64,000 nt of DNA from the NCBI RefSeq assembly GCF_002294995.1, contig NZ_NSGF01000023.1:18227-82226 (forward strand), read 5' to 3'. Each line of letters opens with the position of its first letter. Position 1 is the first letter of the stretch. Source of the DNA: Mesorhizobium sp. WSM3860 (GTDB lineage: Bacteria > Pseudomonadota > Alphaproteobacteria > Rhizobiales > Rhizobiaceae). Shown here piece after piece: positions 61,640-64,000 of this stretch. The position numbers and the translations under genes were made by a program. The notes below the pieces were generated by a model. That model did no database searches, was not told the origin of the DNA, and saw only the letters and a list, made by a program, of their open reading frames with translations.

Positions 61640-63280
61640 GTGCAAAAGGCATTGCAACTGCACCAGGCGGGGCGCCGGCAAGAAGCGGAATCGCTTTACC
61701 GGCAGGTGCTGGGTCAACAGCCGAACCATGCCGCCGCGCTGCATTTCCTCGGGCTTCTCCTGCACCAGACCGGCCGCAGCGAGGAAGGGCTCGACCTCAT
61801 CGAGCAGTCGGTGACGCTGCAGCCCCAAAATGCCGATTTCCTCAACAACATGGGCACGGTGATGCGCGACCTCGGCCGCGTCGCCGCCGCCGTCGATTTC
61901 TTCCGCGGCGCGGTGGACATCCGCCCGGACCAATTGGCGGCGCGCGACAATCTCGGCTCGTCGCTGAAGCAGCTCGGCCAGTTCGACGGCGCCGAGGAGA
62001 TCTATCGCGGCACGATCGGCCGCAACCCGTTCCATGTCCGCGCCCGCATCGGCCTTGCCGAAACGCTGCAGGAAGCCGGGCGGCTGGACGAGGCGATTGC
62101 GCTCTTCCGCGAGTCGCTGTCGATCCGGCCCAAGGATGCCGAGCTGCTCTATGGGCTGGGCGTCGCCATGATGGAGAAGGGCAAGCTCGCCGAGGCCGCC
62201 GATCTTGCCCGCCAGGCGGTGGCGATCGCTCCGGCCATTGCGAAAGCCTGGCTGTTGCTGACCCAGGTCAAGCGCCAGACCGAGCGCGACGCCGAGCTTG
62301 CCCGCATGGAGGCCGAGCACGCCAAGGCGCCGCAGGATAGCCTTGCGCGCATGCAGCTTTCCTTCGGCCTCGGCAAGGCCAATGACGATCTGAACGATTA
62401 TGGCCGCGCCTTCGACTATTTCGCCGAAGGCAATGCGATCCGCCGCAAGGGCATCGACTACGACCCGGTGAGAACGCGCGACGAGTTCGAAGCGATGAAG
62501 GCGGCCTTCGACAAGGCCTTCTTCGAAAAGCGCAGGCCGAGCGACATTTCCGACGACACGCCGATCTTCGTCGTCGGCATGCCGCGTTCCGGCACGACGC
62601 TGGTCGAGCAGATCATCGCCAGCCATCCGCAGGTCTTTGGCGCGGGCGAGCTCAGCATCCTGAAGACGGTCGTCGGCAAGCAGTTTCCGATGAGCATGCC
62701 GGGCGGCTTTCCATCAGGGATAGCCGACATGCCGGACAAGGGCTTTGCCGAGGCCGGGCAGGCCTATGTCGAGATGCTGCACAGCCGCTATCCGGGCTTC
62801 CGCCATGTCACCGACAAGATGCCGGGCAACTTCCTGCTGGTCGGCTTCCTGCACATGATGCTGCCGAACGCCAAGATCGTGCATTGCGCGCGCGACGCGG
62901 CGGCCACGTGCCTGTCGATCTTCAAGGTGCATTTCCGCGGCGACAGCCACCGCTACGGCTACGATCTCGGCGAACTCGCCGATTTCCATAACCTCTACAC
63001 CGACATCATGGCGCATTGGCACAAGGTGCTGCCCGGCGTCGTGCACGACGTCCGCTACGAGGATTTCGTCGCCGATCAGGAAGGCCAGACGCGGGCGCTG
63101 ATGGCGCATCTCGGCCTGCCCTGGGACGACAAGGTGCTGTCGTTCCACGAGACCGACCGGCCGGTGCGAACGGCATCGGCCGCGCAGGTGCGCCAGCCGA
63201 TATATCAGGGCTCGGTCGATCTGTGGAAGCGTTATGGGGAGCGGCTGAAGCCGCTGCTCGACAAGCTCCAGAACGGATAG
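61640..63280 (+). CDS. TPR-repeat sulfotransferase family protein
   Basis: A 546-residue two-part protein. Residues 1-205 form about five or six tetratricopeptide repeats (LGQQPNHAAALHFLGLLLHQ and similar). The C-terminal half is a sulfotransferase fold with the PAPS 5'-phosphosulfate loop FVVGMPRSGTTLVEQI near residue 313 and a 3'-phosphate region HCARDAAATCLSIF. The first usual start is the GTG at 61640, but coding-like sequence NRDQRRAANAGGKAGSASPL lies in frame upstream behind an ATT. Substrate unknown. Confidence 0.9.
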   Translation: MQKALQLHQAGRRQEAESLYRQVLGQQPNHAAALHFLGLLLHQTGRSEEGLDLIEQSVTLQPQNADFLNNMGTVMRDLGRVAAAVDFFRGAVDIRPDQLAARDNLGSSLKQLGQFDGAEEIYRGTIGRNPFHVRARIGLAETLQEAGRLDEAIALFRESLSIRPKDAELLYGLGVAMMEKGKLAEAADLARQAVAIAPAIAKAWLLLTQVKRQTERDAELARMEAEHAKAPQDSLARMQLSFGLGKANDDLNDYGRAFDYFAEGNAIRRKGIDYDPVRTRDEFEAMKAAFDKAFFEKRRPSDISDDTPIFVVGMPRSGTTLVEQIIASHPQVFGAGELSILKTVVGKQFPMSMPGGFPSGIADMPDKGFAEAGQAYVEMLHSRYPGFRHVTDKMPGNFLLVGFLHMMLPNAKIVHCARDAAATCLSIFKVHFRGDSHRYGYDLGELADFHNLYTDIMAHWHKVLPGVVHDVRYEDFVADQEGQTRALMAHLGLPWDDKVLSFHETDRPVRTASAAQVRQPIYQGSVDLWKRYGERLKPLLDKLQNG

Positions 63281-63354
63281 GGCGGCATTACACTGGTGGG
63301 CCGCTTGCTCCGAGTCATCGCAGGCCTTCGAGATTAGCCGCCGCCTCGCAACCT

Positions 63355-63532
63355 CGTCATTCCAGGGCGAAGCAGGAGCGAAGCTCCGTCGCGGAGACCC
63401 TGGAATCCATGCCGTTACCTGCGCGAAGATTGCAGCGGAGCAGAATTCTGGACCGTAGCGGCGCCTCTATGTCACGGCATGGATCCTCGGGTCTGCGCAG
63501 GAGCTCCGCTCCTGCTCCGCCCATGGATGACG
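63355..63532. repeat. Long palindromic intergenic element (MITE-like)
   Basis: Arms at about 63355-63418 and 63471-63532 are inverted repeats of each other. For example CCTGGAATCCATGCCGT in the left arm matches ACGGCATGGATCCTCGG in the right. A central spacer of about 52 bases holds CTGCGCGAAGATTGCAGCGG. Elements of this wording are widely dispersed between genes in Mesorhizobium-like genomes, from memory. Confidence 0.8.
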
Positions 63533-63543
63533 ACTTCGCGCGA

Positions 63544-63897
63544 CTACAGCTCCACGAACGGCTGGAAGCCGCCGAAGATCATGCGCTTGCCATCGAACGG
63601 CATCGTCGGCCAATCGGCTTTCAACCGCTCGTCGGCCATGATCTTGGCCATGATGGCGTCGCGGCTCTGCCTGTTTTCATAGACGACCCAGGCGAAGACG
63701 ACGACTTCGTCATCCTTGGCCTGGACGGCGCGCGGGAACGAGGTCAACTCGCCATAGGGCACGTCGTCGCCGATGCATTCGACATAGGCGAGCGCGCCGT
63801 ACTCCTTCCAGATGGCGCCGGCCTGTGTGGCCATTTTCTTGTAGTCTTCGAGATTTGCCTTCGGCACAGCGAGCACGAAGCCATCGACATAGGACAT
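63544..63897 (-). CDS. DUF1428 domain-containing protein
   Basis: A 117-residue ferredoxin-fold protein (ABM-like superfamily). The typical DUF1428 wording is SYVDGFVLAVPKANLEDYKK (residues 2-21), ECIGDDVPYG near residue 61, VVVFAWVVYENRQSRDAIM and FDGKRMIFGGFQPFVEL. It ends just after the palindromic element. No activity is established; the family is thought to be related to small monooxygenases. Confidence 0.92.
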   Translation of the reverse strand: MSYVDGFVLAVPKANLEDYKKMATQAGAIWKEYGALAYVECIGDDVPYGELTSFPRAVQAKDDEVVVFAWVVYENRQSRDAIMAKIMADERLKADWPTMPFDGKRMIFGGFQPFVEL

Positions 63898-63931
63898 GGT
63901 GAACTCCTTGGTTGGGTGCGGCTTGTCCAGC

Positions 63932-63974
63932 CGATAGATGGGTAACACTTTGAACCGGATACATGGGTTACAGT
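63932..63974. repeat. Near-direct repeat at the right edge
   Basis: CGATAGATGGGTAACAC and GGATACATGGGTTACAG are similar 17-base units with a 26-base period. They resemble sequence often found at the ends of IS elements in Rhizobiales, but no transposase is in view. Confidence 0.4.
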
Positions 63975-64000
63975 TTTCCCCCTGAGTTGCTGTCCGCCGC

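Noticed and set aside
60707..62626. A 639-residue minus-strand open frame
   Set aside because: It is antisense to the Kazal and TPR-sulfotransferase genes and has a composition typical of shadow frames.

Overview
The window is about 64 kb of GC-rich chromosome from an alphaproteobacterium, most likely a Mesorhizobium-like member of the Rhizobiales. The evidence is the gene content: a second ClpS, a MoxR/DUF58/DUF4159 operon, a petABC bc1 operon beside trmL and hemF, a rplY-pth-ychF block, a PetP/PetR-like regulator set next to ilvE, a BA14K protein, and MarR/chloroperoxidase-like and sulfonate-uptake genes. Most of it is core housekeeping sequence. I see no prophage, transposase gene, CRISPR array, rRNA or tRNA.

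Layout. 0-4.3 kb: a YCII-like fragment, an OmpR/EnvZ-type two-component pair, two small exported proteins, a small membrane protein and ClpS. 4.4-11.3 kb: a minus-strand MoxR, DUF58, DUF4159 and vWA/amidotransferase-like operon. 11.4-13.9 kb: DUF1285, Nudix hydrolase and CCA-adding enzyme in translationally coupled order. 14-18.7 kb: an exported subtilase with a small exported neighbour, DUF1059, DUF1344, hemF and soxR. 18.8-31.5 kb: trmL, a patch of tiny ORFs with internal repeats, three tandem full-length ABC half-exporters, an alpha/beta hydrolase, a cupin, petABC and a PAP2 phosphatase. 31.7-36 kb: apt, a heptanucleotide repeat region, paired MaoC-like proteins, ychF, pth and rplY.

36.4-45.8 kb is an accessory-looking block between rplY and prs: a GST, an FMN reductase with an LLM-type flavin monooxygenase and an SsuCAB-type importer (probably organosulfur use), an OhrR-type peroxide sensor divergent from an alpha/beta hydrolase with repeated operator-like boxes, and an Fsr-type exporter divergent from an AraC regulator. 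45.8-53.1 kb returns to core genes (prs, a lipoprotein, an M24 creatinase-like protein, pgeF, a MidA-like methyltransferase, lgt, ubiK, YbjN, csaA). 53.1-64 kb: a glycosyltransferase, a histidine kinase/regulator/MarR operon with a strong inverted-repeat operator, ilvE, an MBL hydrolase, BA14K, two cold-shock proteins, a double-Kazal lipoprotein, a TPR-sulfotransferase, a palindromic intergenic element and a DUF1428 protein.

No wholly new defence or mobile system is evident. The items most worth a second look are the OhrR-like regulator with three TATCGCGA-type boxes, the three consecutive vWA-like proteins of the MoxR operon, the triple ABC exporter array with its leader patch of tiny repeat-bearing ORFs, the double-Kazal lipoprotein, and the heptamer arrays that supply the stop codon of a MaoC-like gene. 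Start codons were chosen by eye from Shine-Dalgarno spacing, overlaps and family alignment from memory; no database search was possible.
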